From positions 12,657,962 through 12,721,961 of the forward strand of contig NC_067208.1 in NCBI RefSeq assembly GCF_026262505.1: DNA of 64,000 bases, written 5' to 3'. This document shows, one piece after another, positions 34,501-44,373 of the stretch. Within the stretch, counting starts at the first letter, position 1. Each line of letters starts with the position of its first letter. The DNA is from Trichomonas vaginalis G3 (taxonomy: Eukaryota > Parabasalia > Trichomonadida > Trichomonadidae). The notes below the pieces were generated by a model. That model was not told the DNA's origin, ran no database searches, and saw only the letters and a program-made list of their open reading frames with translations. A program made the position numbers and the translations under genes.

Positions 34501-34780
34501 AAACGAGCTTATTCCATATGGACAAGCTCTGTTTGAAGAGCTTGAACCGGAAACTCAGGAAAGAGTCATGCAAACAATAAGCGAAGACTCAAATACAAAC
34601 TATGACAAAATCTTTCTAGGATATAGGTTACCTGAGATGGGCGACCAGAGCCCAAAGGCAAAAAGGACATGGGAAATTTACAACATACTAGGTGAACATG
34701 AGGCAAAGATGCTACAACTTGAAGCAGAGGGCAAGTTACCAAAAGCGACACCAAAGAAGAAGAGTAGTAGAACAAAGTGA
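31520..34780 (+). CDS. 1086-aa coiled-coil, Pro/Gln-rich Polinton protein
   Basis: No named family is recognised. Order: a very basic start (PRKLRKNIRKRKG, residues 2-14); a Met/Gln-rich stretch; a long charged coiled coil at about residues 90-370; a His/Pro/Gln-rich low-complexity segment with repeated PTVQNPA units at about 415-490; then globular C-terminal regions with PDTLDFSDRYKEA and a long segment ending in a basic tail (KKKSSRTK). The gene stands directly before the capsid gene and is the longest in the element. A structural, scaffolding or core protein is plausible from size and position only. The start is supported by the initiator-like TTCACTTAAA just before the ATG. The frame looks whole. 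Confidence 0.75.
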   Translation: MPRKLRKNIRKRKGALKHPIVKLTPQQQLQQQMMNDPTMLQQMSSNPMLLNRVIGAQSGGLRAALLAKMAGYGGAADGTAYNPQSQMNLSSLKNQITDVKKSNIDIQKQISENEKKLEYDRQTKKLNELNVEKKKKEEQLKELSTEEYAKKVSEKAAEVAKMEQDVINLKNHTTQYKVLKDEEIKQKAMKTYMDSDEYKKEVEANVKAEKLLQLQNQTVQYENLAQESKNNDAAMQKAMKSAEYIKANNDWLDAQANAKAAQLIGSIRTKIQADEDSSNEALMNADFKNAFEALHSKVKLVNDFSSGKKLKSEGFDKELREVAQNMTKITDAATRQAVQSAYDAVRATVVESQEKELQQTKTDLVNAFLKTKSQVGHYAADGTYVPAGGTYIPPNPPREAPAPGLPKTFTSSHGHRHRHAPKPTQQPTVQNPAPQQQPKPTVQNPAQQPTVQNPAPAPQPKPAQQPPPQPAQQPTVQNPAQQQPQTEQGHKRSREKGNQEFLKMLKEDYGYPDTLDFSDRYKEAIRKFKEGNTDPNLFSFMVEHQIGYNLKPGKYKLAKGYDLIAYHPNDMNEFTPRYLMSELNDNSTLFMKRVKNRDGTKEERFMSPDDLDRELVKNGLGIYEMPADEVQETPQEEVQIQPDMEEIVQQQQLEEPEGNEQVPPLETNFTELDEDLEQPKNLDPQQEYEVNMESFQESKKNSADIVEEYRKMFTDIQKTPTSDENIQHRMEVLKENVRKYNNPFYLRPYNVQSLAELGENKRLNFNKTYRNETLFKVHSEPNQYGNKPTFVSADYGTTMKWGHKANPDRWFINLQPQFQEVVDAMEVNGEPDITGIFSAALMPLKDMKDADILDQYEMNMAEGNITPDVLEHLSQRTTQNHRDGIFGEEFRKKVREREGREPIVHDLANESLQNVIKTYFADNEMRRDEYLRKLKWTVPNEMLVLKNMFHDKIKPTTEINDARLKRWVKAFPFTKDIIGYMERKPEWLQKHIFGNELIPYGQALFEELEPETQERVMQTISEDSNTNYDKIFLGYRLPEMGDQSPKAKRTWEIYNILGEHEAKMLQLEAEGKLPKATPKKKSSRTK
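32770..32990 (+). repeat. Pro/Gln-rich minisatellite in the large gene
   Basis: Imperfect repeats based on CAACCAACAGTTCAAAAYCC encode PTVQNPA units. Copy B has one more unit than copy A (19330-19470), so the repeat number varies between elements. Confidence 0.8.
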
Positions 34781-34913
34781 AAGTAGTGAAGAAGTAACTT
34801 CATCTAGTGAAAGTAGTGGCAATGAAGGAAAAAGAAGAGTTAAAGATTCAGTTAAAAACTCAGTCAGGAAGAAAGTAAAGCTTGGTCCGAGTGGGTTCTA
34901 TTATGACATATAA
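34692..34913 (+). other. Small conserved frame overlapping the end of the large gene
   Basis: A 73-residue frame overlaps the last codons of the large gene and continues beyond its stop. Its second half is Ser/Glu-rich, then basic (SVRKKVKLGPSGFYYDI). The same frame is kept in copy A at 21195-21401. It may be a separate product or noncoding; the sequence does not decide. Confidence 0.3.
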
Positions 34914-34945
34914 ATCCAACTATTCTATATTTTTACCCATATGAA

Positions 34946-36556
34946 ATGTACGCCGCTCAGAATATAACGCCAACAGTTTTGGATGCCATGAACGGAAATG
35001 TTTCCGAATGGTATAACGAATGCGATAATGCCATTAGAAGGTCAGAAATAGTTCCTGGAACTTACGAATATACAACTGCTGTTTCTTATGGAAACGTAGG
35101 TGAGTTTGGAGAAGGTTCTTCAACAACAGTAGATATTGCTTGCGACAGGTTTCATATTATTTCTATTGACAACTCATTCTTATACGTGGAACAAGACATT
35201 GAAATAAAACCTTCTTCCAAGTTGTCTGACAAGAAAGGTTGCAATGGAATTTTCTATGTCGGATACCAATATGCTCCAGAAGTTTTCATGGGATATAAGA
35301 TATATTCTAACTCTGACTTAGTTCAAACAGTAACATGGGCAAACTATGAATGGTTCGCTTTGAGAAACTCAGTACAACCACAAGCTAGAGAACAAACAGA
35401 CCAGTATGCAACTATTGAGAAAATAAGAAGACTTGACCCTAACGTTCCAGGAGTTTATGTTAACCTTTCTGGTTCAGATGGAACTGCTGCCACTAAAGTA
35501 AAACTGAAACTTAGAGTTCCTTTGTCATCTTTCCTCATCTTCAGGTTTTTAAGATACTTGCCAAACTGGGCAGGAAAAATTTCTATCGAACTTACTCCAA
35601 GCAAAAATAACTTAGTCATTGCACCAACACAAGACCCATTCACTATTACAGACGTAAAGGGAACAAATCAAACGTCATTCGTCGAATTTTGCAAAGACAA
35701 AGTTGACTTAGACTTTGGTTTCTCAAACTTCAACAATGAAGTAAACTATTATTTCAATGCTGCTGGAACTGCTTGGGACCCAGTTAAGTTCACATGCGAA
35801 AAATTTGAATGCAAGAGAATAGAAAGCAGACTTGCAGTCTATATGTTGGACCCAGATATTTCAAATGCTTTAGCTGCCAAATATATTGCAGTTCCACTTA
35901 TGTTCCCTATACACCAAATATCTGTCAAAGACTTTGCAGGTGAAGTTGGAAACCAAAATCCAGGAGCCGCAGGTGCAAGAACAGATATTGCTTTAACAAC
36001 TGCAATGAAACATGCAGATACTATGTTTGTACTGTTCAGACGAACTATAAATGACTATTCTTGTTTCTACAACCCTGGTATTAAATATCATATAAACATA
36101 GATGGCAAATATTATCCAAGAGAAGAATATTCTACAGTTGAGGATATGAGGTCATACAACTTGACATTAGATGCTATGAACTTTAACAACAACTTCACAA
36201 CAACTATTAACCCTGAAATGCAAAGTTCTATTATGCCATATGTGAAAGTATGGACTCATACAGGAGGTCAAAAAACTCAATATACAAATGGAGACCGTTC
36301 AAACTTTTGGCTTGGCATTCCATTTGCTGACTCAGAAGACTTTATGGGTAGTATTTCAACTGTTGGTACAGTTCAAATACAATATACTGGTGACAGAGAC
36401 GGTCCAGATGAATTGAGAGCAAAGAAGTTTACAAAACCAATAGCACTTTTCACGGAAGATGCTCTTTTGAAGATTCGTTCGATGAAACCTGCTGGGGCTC
36501 CTCAGATTGGCATAACGACAGCTTCCATCGAGCAGATTTTGGCAGCAGGTCAGTAA
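34946..36556 (+). CDS. Major capsid protein, double-jelly-roll type
   Basis: The 536-aa protein would form the trimeric capsomers of an icosahedral shell. Recognition rests on position, length (Polinton capsid proteins are about 450-650 aa) and beta-rich composition. Two successive beta-rich halves join near residues 200-225, around FLRYLPNWAGKISIELTPSK, which resembles the linker zone of Polinton and virophage capsid proteins. The start MYAAQNITP follows CCCATATGAA, a leader shared with the 133-aa gene of copy C. Its 3' end is overlapped in antisense by the 139-aa gene family. The frame looks whole. Capsid assignment is likely but would need structure comparison. Confidence 0.75.
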   Translation: MYAAQNITPTVLDAMNGNVSEWYNECDNAIRRSEIVPGTYEYTTAVSYGNVGEFGEGSSTTVDIACDRFHIISIDNSFLYVEQDIEIKPSSKLSDKKGCNGIFYVGYQYAPEVFMGYKIYSNSDLVQTVTWANYEWFALRNSVQPQAREQTDQYATIEKIRRLDPNVPGVYVNLSGSDGTAATKVKLKLRVPLSSFLIFRFLRYLPNWAGKISIELTPSKNNLVIAPTQDPFTITDVKGTNQTSFVEFCKDKVDLDFGFSNFNNEVNYYFNAAGTAWDPVKFTCEKFECKRIESRLAVYMLDPDISNALAAKYIAVPLMFPIHQISVKDFAGEVGNQNPGAAGARTDIALTTAMKHADTMFVLFRRTINDYSCFYNPGIKYHINIDGKYYPREEYSTVEDMRSYNLTLDAMNFNNNFTTTINPEMQSSIMPYVKVWTHTGGQKTQYTNGDRSNFWLGIPFADSEDFMGSISTVGTVQIQYTGDRDGPDELRAKKFTKPIALFTEDALLKIRSMKPAGAPQIGITTASIEQILAAGQ

Positions 36557-36871
36557 GTTGTTCTTGAACTGACTTCTCTCCGTCAAATATTGACAGTACG
36601 CCAGTTTTGACATAATATTGTATTATAAACTTTCCTTTAGTAATATCTGTAAGTTTTGAAGTTATATATTTTTGTCTGCTTCAAGAACTTTCACCATTTC
36701 AGTTATACCAACTTTCTTTGCTTTATGAAAATATTTAGGTTCAGCAAAGACTGCTATTCTATAACATTTTCCATTGTTTGTGTAAAGAACTATTCTGTCA
36801 ATGTATTTGTATTGTTTGTGAGTATAAACTTTGTTCTGCTTCAATTCAATAAGATATCCGAATACGTCCAT
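36450..36871 (-). pseudogene. Small antisense gene (139-aa family), copy B
   Basis: It is the same gene as 22928-23347 and starts 18 bases from the 192-aa gene. It is broken, with about one break. Confidence 0.7.
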
Positions 36872-36889
36872 CTTTTTATTCTAAGTAAA

Positions 36890-37468
36890 ATGTCATTTCC
36901 GAAAAATAGAAGCGTAAGTGTTTCAAAAGGTTTAATGGCGGTGGCAGATGTTAAGTTAAATTCACCAACCCAAACAAACAGTCAAAGTGTTATTGTCAAT
37001 GTCAAAGACAGAGATGTTGAAGTGGGGAAACCATACGAAGACGAAGATGGTATAACAATTGTTCCTGTAAAAGAACCAACATATCCTGAAGTTAACAGAG
37101 ACTTAAGTTCTGTTGCAGATATTCGAAACGACTACCAACAACTGAAAGACAAACTTCAAACTCAGGAGAAGATTTGTCAAGCTTTAAGTATAATGTTAAA
37201 CTTGGGCGAACACAACCCTGTAAAAGTGAACTCATATGTCATTGCACCTCATGAAGTTTTGAAAGAACTATTGAAACTTTTGACAGAGGCAGACGATATA
37301 AACATCAAAGAAATAGAACCCGACATTGGTTGCTGTGGTGTTTCATATAATGTCATTGACAAGATATACGTTATGAAAGGAGGTGAAACGTTGAACTTAA
37401 AATATAGTTTCCCAGACGTTATAAAAATATTTGACGACCACAACATTTCATTAAAGTTTATTTGCTAA
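36890..37468 (+). CDS. 192-aa Polinton protein with a short coiled coil
   Basis: No family is recognised. The start at MSFPKNRSVSVSKG rather than further upstream is chosen because upstream sequence encodes the opposite-strand small gene and every copy keeps ATG here after TTCTAAGTAAA. The N-terminal third is polar. There is a predicted coiled coil around DIRNDYQQLKDKLQTQEK, a helical region (HEVLKELLKLLTEADDIN) and a beta-rich end with two adjacent cysteines in copies A and C (SCCGVSYN). It ends 4 bases before the penton-like gene, so the two are probably linked in expression or function. The frame looks whole. Confidence 0.7.
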   Translation: MSFPKNRSVSVSKGLMAVADVKLNSPTQTNSQSVIVNVKDRDVEVGKPYEDEDGITIVPVKEPTYPEVNRDLSSVADIRNDYQQLKDKLQTQEKICQALSIMLNLGEHNPVKVNSYVIAPHEVLKELLKLLTEADDINIKEIEPDIGCCGVSYNVIDKIYVMKGGETLNLKYSFPDVIKIFDDHNISLKFIC

Positions 37469-37472
37469 GTAA

Positions 37473-38270
37473 ATGGCAGAAGACATAATGGTTTATACTA
37501 TTACGACTAAAAACCCTGAGTCATATAATTCTATAACAACAAACTTACAAAGTCCTCAAGGACGATATTGTAAACTAACCTTAAACACAATGACGACTAA
37601 AGCCTGTTTTGCTCTTTTGACACCAGAAGACTTTATTGTTGTGAATGGTAAAAAATACTCCTTTGAAGATACTTACTCAGATATACCACCAACAGGTTTT
37701 GTTGACTTATTTAATACTTTAAGTACGGGTGTAACATGTGCTGCAACTAGAGCAGGTTTCATTATGTTTGGATGTCCGACTGAGTTTACTATAAACGATA
37801 TGAGCTATAATACAAAACTTATTTCTGGTTTTTACTACCAACAGTTTCCTATAACAGGAAAAGGTGTCATACAAGGAATGTCTATTCCATTGACATTAAG
37901 CACACCAATCTTATATATTGTTTCAAACTTAGGTTCAAAGTGTTATTCGAATGTCGACAGAAACTATTATGACCAAAAGATACTTATGCGTATAAACAAT
38001 ACTTTCTCTGCTGGTTTGCCTATTGTTCATTCGAATGCAGAATTTTCAACCTTAGTGAACTCAAACACTTTGGCAAGTATAACGTTGACATTAGTTGACG
38101 CAAACTTTGTTCCTGTAAAACTTTTATGTCCTATGTATTTGTCAATGACGGCAGAAAGTTTCGAATTGGAAGATGCAACTGGTGAAAGTATTGTATTACA
38201 AGAACAACTTCAACAACAAATAGCTCAAGAACAACAAATGCAACAAATGGAACAACAAAGTCAAGAATAA
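37473..38270 (+). CDS. Penton-like minor capsid protein
   Basis: The 265-aa protein is predicted to be the single-jelly-roll minor capsid (penton) protein that fills the fivefold vertices. Evidence: position after the capsid gene, size, and a beta-rich body containing PILYIVSNLGSKCY and SITLTLVDANFVPVKL, a pattern typical of Polinton and virophage penton proteins. A Gln-rich tail (QEQLQQQIAQEQQMQQM) closes it. It begins 4 bases after the 192-aa gene. The frame looks whole in copies B and C. The assignment is by pattern and context, not by a sequence match. Confidence 0.65.
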   Translation: MAEDIMVYTITTKNPESYNSITTNLQSPQGRYCKLTLNTMTTKACFALLTPEDFIVVNGKKYSFEDTYSDIPPTGFVDLFNTLSTGVTCAATRAGFIMFGCPTEFTINDMSYNTKLISGFYYQQFPITGKGVIQGMSIPLTLSTPILYIVSNLGSKCYSNVDRNYYDQKILMRINNTFSAGLPIVHSNAEFSTLVNSNTLASITLTLVDANFVPVKLLCPMYLSMTAESFELEDATGESIVLQEQLQQQIAQEQQMQQMEQQSQE

Positions 38271-38298
38271 AAAAATAATATTTTTTTTTTTTATAAAA

Positions 38299-39535
38299 AT
38301 GTACAGAATAGATGTTTCAGATTTTTATGACTTCCAAGCATTCAGAAATATGTGTCCATTTAGAGACTATAACAAAGCAGTCGAGAATTTGAAACGTTTA
38401 GTCATTTATGTTGACTCTGCCCCAGAATGTTATGTCATGAAAGAATGGGATGTTGTCTTTAACAAACCAAGAGCAACAATAGTGTCTGAACAAGAATGTA
38501 GACAGAAACTTAAGAAAATAAAAGTTGTACAAGTTGGCATGAAGATGTTAGATGCTTGGGATATCTTATTGTCAAAGTTAGAAGATTTTTCAGTTCGAGG
38601 TATAAAGTTCTATACACCTTCTCCAAACTTCTATTCTATCTTCACTGGATATAAAATACGAACAAGTAGAATGGAAACACAGTATTATAGAAGCTTGGTT
38701 AGACCATGTCAAAGAAATTATATGCAATGGAAACGAAAAGGTTTATGAGTATATCTTATGTTGGTTTGCAAATATCTTACAACATCCAAGTGCTAAAAAT
38801 GAAACTGCTCTCATTATAATTGGAAAACAAGGAACTGGTAAGAATACTTTCTTTACAGATATTTTGTGCAAACTGTTAGAAGGTTATTCGAATCCGAATA
38901 TGACAAACTTAGAAAACATCTGTGGCAAGTTTAACTCCTCAATAGAGAATATGAAACTTATAGTTTGCAATGAACTTCAAAGTATAGATACAACAAAAGT
39001 TTTGAACTCAGATGCTTTGAAGAGTCTTATAACAGACAAAGTTGGAGTTGTTGAAAGAAAGTATAAAGACCAAAGAGTTTGTGAAAATGTTGCAAACTTC
39101 ATTATGGTTTCAAACAATGCTGTTCCGATGCAGTTAGAAAGTTCTGACAGAAGATATGTAGTTGTCAGAACGTCAGAAGCTCATATGCAAGATACTGAAT
39201 ATTTTGACGCTTTGTCAGAATGTTTGACATCTGACTTTTACAACCACTTGTTCTCATATTTCATGACATTAGATATTTCTAAGTTCAATCCAAGACAAAT
39301 TCCACATACCGAAGAGAGACAAACATTGTTAGAAGCAAACAAGAGTGTTTATGAACTGTTCGTAGATGAAACTGACTTTGTGTCATTAGATGAAAGGTCA
39401 TTGTACGATTCGTATAAACAATATTGTCAAGAGTATGGTTATATGCCAGCGTCTAAACGAACATTCTTGGCAAATGTCAAAAGTCTTTTAGATGTTCAGA
39501 ATGGTGTATATACAAAGAAAATTTTTTCTGAGTAA
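38299..39535 (+). pseudogene. SF3/DUF5906-type helicase gene, copy B
   Basis: The gene codes for a replicative helicase of the kind found in phage and virophage primase-helicases. Visible: Walker A GKQGTGKN, Walker B-like IVCNELQ, motif C-like NFIMVSNN, an arginine-rich DRRYVVVR, and a C-terminal segment with IPHTEERQ. The start follows a T-run and TATAAAAATG, the same leader as the DNA polymerase gene in copy C. It is broken, with about one or two breaks. Confidence 0.8.
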
Positions 39536-39570
39536 ATTTTAAAAAAAAATATTTTTTATCCGATAGAAAA

Positions 39571-39990
39571 GATGACGAAATAGATTTCAGTAAACAAGTA
39601 CATGTCAGGAGTTAAAGAAGAACTAGACCCATTCACATATTTGAATGTTTATTTCTACCATTTTGAAAAGTCTTCATTCAGCAAAGTTTGGAACATCGAA
39701 CCAGTTAAGTTTGCTATTGTGACTAAAATGGTGCGAAATTTGAAGACTTAGACATAGAAGGTTTGTTAGCAGTCAAAGAAAGTTTTGACAGAAGGTTCTC
39801 AAACCTTAAAGAAGGCAAAGCATACAAACTTGTTATACCTTATGAACCAAAGAAGACAGACGACTATGAATATTATGAGTCTAAAGTTGTAGAAGTTCAA
39901 GGTAAATTGGGTAAAAAGCTATTAGAGTCTAAGCCAGTGTTTACTCCTAAAGAGGAAGAGAACATTGACATTGACCCAGAAATGTTCTAA
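39571..39990 (+). pseudogene. Small Polinton gene (139-aa, ENIDIDPEMF type), copy B
   Basis: It matches the whole-looking gene at 59121-59540 and is broken here. It is convergent with the next gene, with only 16 bases between them containing an AAAATAAAATTTTATTTTT hairpin that could end transcription from both sides. Confidence 0.75.
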
Positions 39991-40006
39991 AAATAAAATT
40001 TTATTT

Positions 40007-40458
40007 TTACATGTCAAATTTCTTCTTCGGTGGAATTGGCTCTGGTTCTTTCTTCTCTTCTTCTACTTTCTTTTCTTTCTTTTCTTTCTTCTTCTTCTCT
40101 GGTGGAGATATGTCAAATTTCTCAGAACCATATCTATGTAAAAGTTCTTTGTCCTTTAATAGCTCTTCTATTCTGTTTTCTATTTCATCTTCAAGAACAG
40201 CGCATGTGTCTTCTTGCATTCTAAGAACTTTTGTTGGACTTCATCTTTCCAATCGGCGTCATCTCTGTCAACAAGTCTGTCATTGACAAATTTTAAGACT
40301 GCTCTTTGTAATGTTTTATGGTTCTTGTCATATTCCCAGAAACAGAACTTTAGAACAAATTCACCTTTCTTGTTTACATTATGTAAGGTTTTATGGTCTA
40401 CAGATGTTTTTGCTGTCGAAAGCTTGTCTCGAATATAGATAGCGAAATCGCTAGACAT
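40007..40458 (-). pseudogene. 153-aa Lys/Glu-tailed gene, copy B
   Basis: It is the same gene as 58643-59104, broken with about one break. It is divergent from the ATPase gene across 36 AT-rich bases. Confidence 0.75.
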
Positions 40459-40494
40459 TTTCTAAAAGATAAAAATTTTAATTTTTCTAAAAAT

Positions 40495-40930
40495 ATGTTA
40501 GAAAAAGTTTGCTGACATTGACAAGAAATTTGAGAATGTTTTAAACAAGAACAAGAGGAAGTTAGAAAATGCTCAGATAAAGCTATACATGAAAAGTTCT
40601 TATTTGCTCAGAATGGTATAACAGGTCTAATTGCACCACCTGGGTCGGGTAAGACTTTCACTTATCTTAAAATGGCTGCACAACAACAAGAACTAGATGA
40701 GAAGAACCCATTTTATGAGTTAGTTGTTATTTGTAGTACTTCTGGTCAATTTGACCAAACCGTCAATTCGTTCAAAGATATTATAAAGAAGTCTAAGTTA
40801 GTATGTATAAAGGATACTGAGTTGTTAGATTGGATAAAGAAGTACCAAAGAAGAGTTTTTGAAGTATAATGCTATAAATGAGTATATAAATTCGAAGTTT
40901 AAAGAACCTAATGAGGAAATGCAGAGAATT
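40495..40930 (+). pseudogene. Packaging ATPase gene, copy B, N-terminal part
   Basis: It contains the Walker A region (APPGSGKTFTYLKMAA) matching 58606 downward. The matching ends at 40930, where the sequence switches to the large protein gene of another copy. It is broken. Confidence 0.8.
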
Positions 40931-40933
40931 TTG

Positions 40934-41758
40934 TTCATAAACTTACAACCTCAATTCCAAAAAGTTGTAGACCGCAATGGAAGTGAATGGTGAACCAGAT
41001 ATAGCTGGTATTTCAGCGCGGCTTTAATGCCATTGAAAGATATGAAACATGCAGATATTTTGGACCAGTATGAAATGAACATGGCTGAGGAAATATAACA
41101 CCTGACGTTCTAGAACATTTATCTCAAAGAACTACACAGAACCATAGAGATGGTAATTTGTGAAGAGTTTAGAAAGAAAGTTAGGGAGAGAGAAGGAAGA
41201 GAACTATTGTACATGACCTGCAAACGAAAGTTTGCAAAATGTCATAAAAACTTACTTTGCAGACAATAACGAAGAAAGGATGATATTTTAAGAAAACTCA
41301 AATGGACAGTACCAAATGAAATGTTAGTATTGAAAAACATGTTCCTTGACAAAATAAAACCAACTACAGAAATAAATGACGCAAGACTGAAACATTGGGT
41401 AAAAGCTTTCCCATTCACAAAAGATATATTGGTAACATGGAAAGAAAACCAGAATGGCTACAAAAAACATATATTTGGAAACGAGCTTATTCCATATGGA
41501 CAAGCTCTGTTTGAAGAGCTTGAACCGGAAACTCAGGAAAGAGTCATGCAAACAATACGCGAAGACTCAAATACAAACTATGACAAAATCTTTCTAGGAT
41601 ATAGGTTACCTGAGATGGGCGACCAGAGCCAAAGGCAAAAAGAGCATGGGAAATTTACAACATACTAGTGAACATGAGCAAGATGCAACAACTTGAAGCA
41701 GAGGGCAAGTTACCAAAAGCGACACCAAAGAAGAAGAGAGTAGAAAAAGGAAAGTAGT
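40934..41758 (+). pseudogene. Large protein gene fragment, copy D
   Basis: It matches the last quarter of 31520-34780. It is broken, with many breaks. Confidence 0.75.
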
Positions 41759-41902
41759 GAAGAAGTAACTTCATCTAGTGAAAGTAGTGCAATGAAGGAA
41801 AAAGAAGAGTTAAAAAACTCAGTCAGGAAGAAAGTAAAGCTTGGTCCGAGTGGGTTCTATTATGAATATAAACCAACTATTCTATATTTTAACCCATATG
41901 AA

Positions 41903-43482
41903 ATGTACGCCGCTCAGAATATAACGCCAACAGTTTTGGATGCCATGAACGAAAATGTTTCCGAATGGTATAACGAATGCGACAATGCCATTAGAGGGTC
42001 AGAAATAGTTCCTGGAACTACGAATATACAACTGCTGTTTCTTATGGAAACGTAGGTGAGTTTGGAGAAGTTCTTCAACAACAGTAGATATTGCTTGCGA
42101 CAGGTTTCATATAATTTCTATTGACAACTCATTCTTATACGTGGAACAAACATTGAAATAAAACCTTCTGCCAAGTTGTCTGACAAGAAAGGTTGCAATG
42201 GAATTTTCTATGTCGGATACCAATATGCTCCAGAAGTTTTCATGGGATATAAGATATATTCTAACTCTGACTTAGTTCAAACAGTAACATGGGCAAACTA
42301 TGAATGGTTCGCTTTGAGAAACTCAGTACAACCACAAGCTAGAGAACAAACAGACCAGTATGCAACTATTGAGAAAATAAGAAGACTTGACCCTAACGTC
42401 CAGGAGTTTATGTTAACCTTTCTGGACAAACTGCGCACATAAAGTAAAACTGAAACTTAGAGTTCCTTTGTCATCTTTCCTCATCTTCAGGTTTTTAAGA
42501 TACTTGCCAAACTGGGCAGGAAAAATTTCTATCGAACTTACTCCAAGCAAAAATAACTTAGTCATTGCACCAACACAAGACCCATTCACTTTACAGACGT
42601 AAAGGAAACAAATAAACGTCATCGCCGAATTTTGCAAAGACAAAGTTGACTTAGACTTTGGTTTCTCAAACTTCAACAATGAAGTAAACTATTATTTCAA
42701 TGCTGCTGGAACTGGGACCCAGTTAAGTTCACATGCGAAAAATTTGAATGCAAGAGAATAGAAAGCAGACTTGCAGTCTATATGTTGAGCCAGATATTTC
42801 AAATGCTTTAGCTGCCAAATATATTGCAGTTCCACTTATGTTCCCTATACACCAAATATCTGTCAAAGACTTTGCAGGTGAAGTTGGAAACCAAAAGTGC
42901 TGACCCAGGTGCAAGAACAGATATTGCTTTAACAACTGCAATGAAACATGCAGATACTATGTTTGAACTGTTCAGACGAACTATAAATGACTATTCTTGT
43001 TTCTACAACCCTGGTATTAAATATCATATAAACATAGATGGCAAATATTATCCAAGAGAAGAATATTCTATCAGTAGGATGAGGTCATACAACTTGACAT
43101 TAGATGCAATGAACTTTAACAACAATTCACAACAACCATTAACCTGAAATGCAAAGTTCTATTATGCCATATGTGAAAGTATGGACTCATACAGGAGGTC
43201 AAAAAACTCAATATACAAATGGAGACCGTTCAAACTTTGGCTTGGCATTCATTGCTGACTCAGAAGACTTTATGGGTGTATTTCAACTGTTGTACAGTTC
43301 AAATACAATATATGTGTGACAGAGACGGTCCAGATGAATTGAAAGCAAGAAAGTTTACAAACCAATAGCACTTTTCACGGAAGATGCTCTTTTGAAGATT
43401 CGTTCGATGAAACCTGCTGGGGCTCCTCAGATTGGCATAAGACAGCTTCCATCGAGCAGATTTTGGCAGCAGGTCAGTAAGT
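41903..43482 (+). pseudogene. Major capsid protein gene, copy D
   Basis: It covers the full length of the capsid gene. At two variable blocks it resembles a mixture of copies A and B. It is broken, with many breaks. Confidence 0.8.
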
Positions 43483-43781
43483 TGTTCTTGAACTGACTTC
43501 TCTCCGTCAAATATTGACAGTACGCCAGTTTTGACATAATATTGATTATAACTTCCTTTAGAATATCGGTAGTTTTGAAGTTATATTTTGTCTGCTTCAA
43601 GAACTTTCACCATTTCATTATACCAACTTTCTTTGCTTTATGAAAATATTTTGGTTCAGCAAAGACTGCTATTCTATAACATTTCCATTGTTGTGTAAAG
43701 AACTATTCTGTAAATGTATTTGTATTGTTTGTGATAAAACTTGTTCTGCTTCAATTCGAAAAGATATCCGAATACGTCCAT
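43380..43781 (-). pseudogene. Small antisense gene (139-aa family), copy D
   Basis: It sits in the usual place, antisense to the capsid gene's end and divergent from the 192-aa gene. It is broken. Confidence 0.7.
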
Positions 43782-43799
43782 CTTTTAATTCTAAGTAAA

Positions 43800-44368
43800 A
43801 TGTCATTTCCGAAAAATAGAAGCGTAAGTGTTTCAAAAGGTTTAATGGCGGTGGCAGATGTGAAGTTAAATTCACCAACTCAAACAAACAGTCAAAGTGT
43901 GTTGTCAAGTCAAAGACAGAGATGTTGAAGTGGGAAACCATACGAAGACGAAGATGGTATAACAATTGTTCCTGTAAAAGAACAACATATCCTGAAGTTA
44001 GCAGAGACTTAAGTTCTGTTGCAGATATTCGAAACGACTACCAACAACTGAAAGACAAACTTCAAAACTCAGGAGAAGAGTCAAGCTTAAGTATAATGTT
44101 AAACTTGTCGAACACAACCCTGTAAAAGTGAACTCATATGTCATTGCATCATGAAGTTTTGAAAGAACTATTGAAACTTTTGACAGAGGCAGACGATATA
44201 AACATCAAAGAAATAGAACCCGAACATTAGTTGCTGTGGTGTTTCAATATAATGTCATTGACAATAATACGTTATGAAAAGGAGGTGAAACGTTGAACTT
44301 AAATATAGTTTCCCAGACGTTATAAAAATATTTGACGACCACAACATTTCATTAAAATTTATTTGCTA
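43800..44368 (+). pseudogene. 192-aa gene, copy D
   Basis: It matches 36890-37468. It is broken, with several breaks. Confidence 0.75.
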
Positions 44369-44373
44369 AGTAA

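Larger units (their letters stand above)
30071..40930 (+). mobile_element. Polinton copy B
   Basis: The element begins at the terminal hairpin and holds the 299-aa terminal gene, control region, intact 1086-aa gene, intact capsid, 192-aa and penton-like genes, then helicase, two small genes and the first part of the packaging ATPase. There the sequence jumps to the middle of another copy. It is close to copy A and therefore young. Broken, with roughly half a dozen breaks, mostly after the penton-like gene. Confidence 0.85.
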
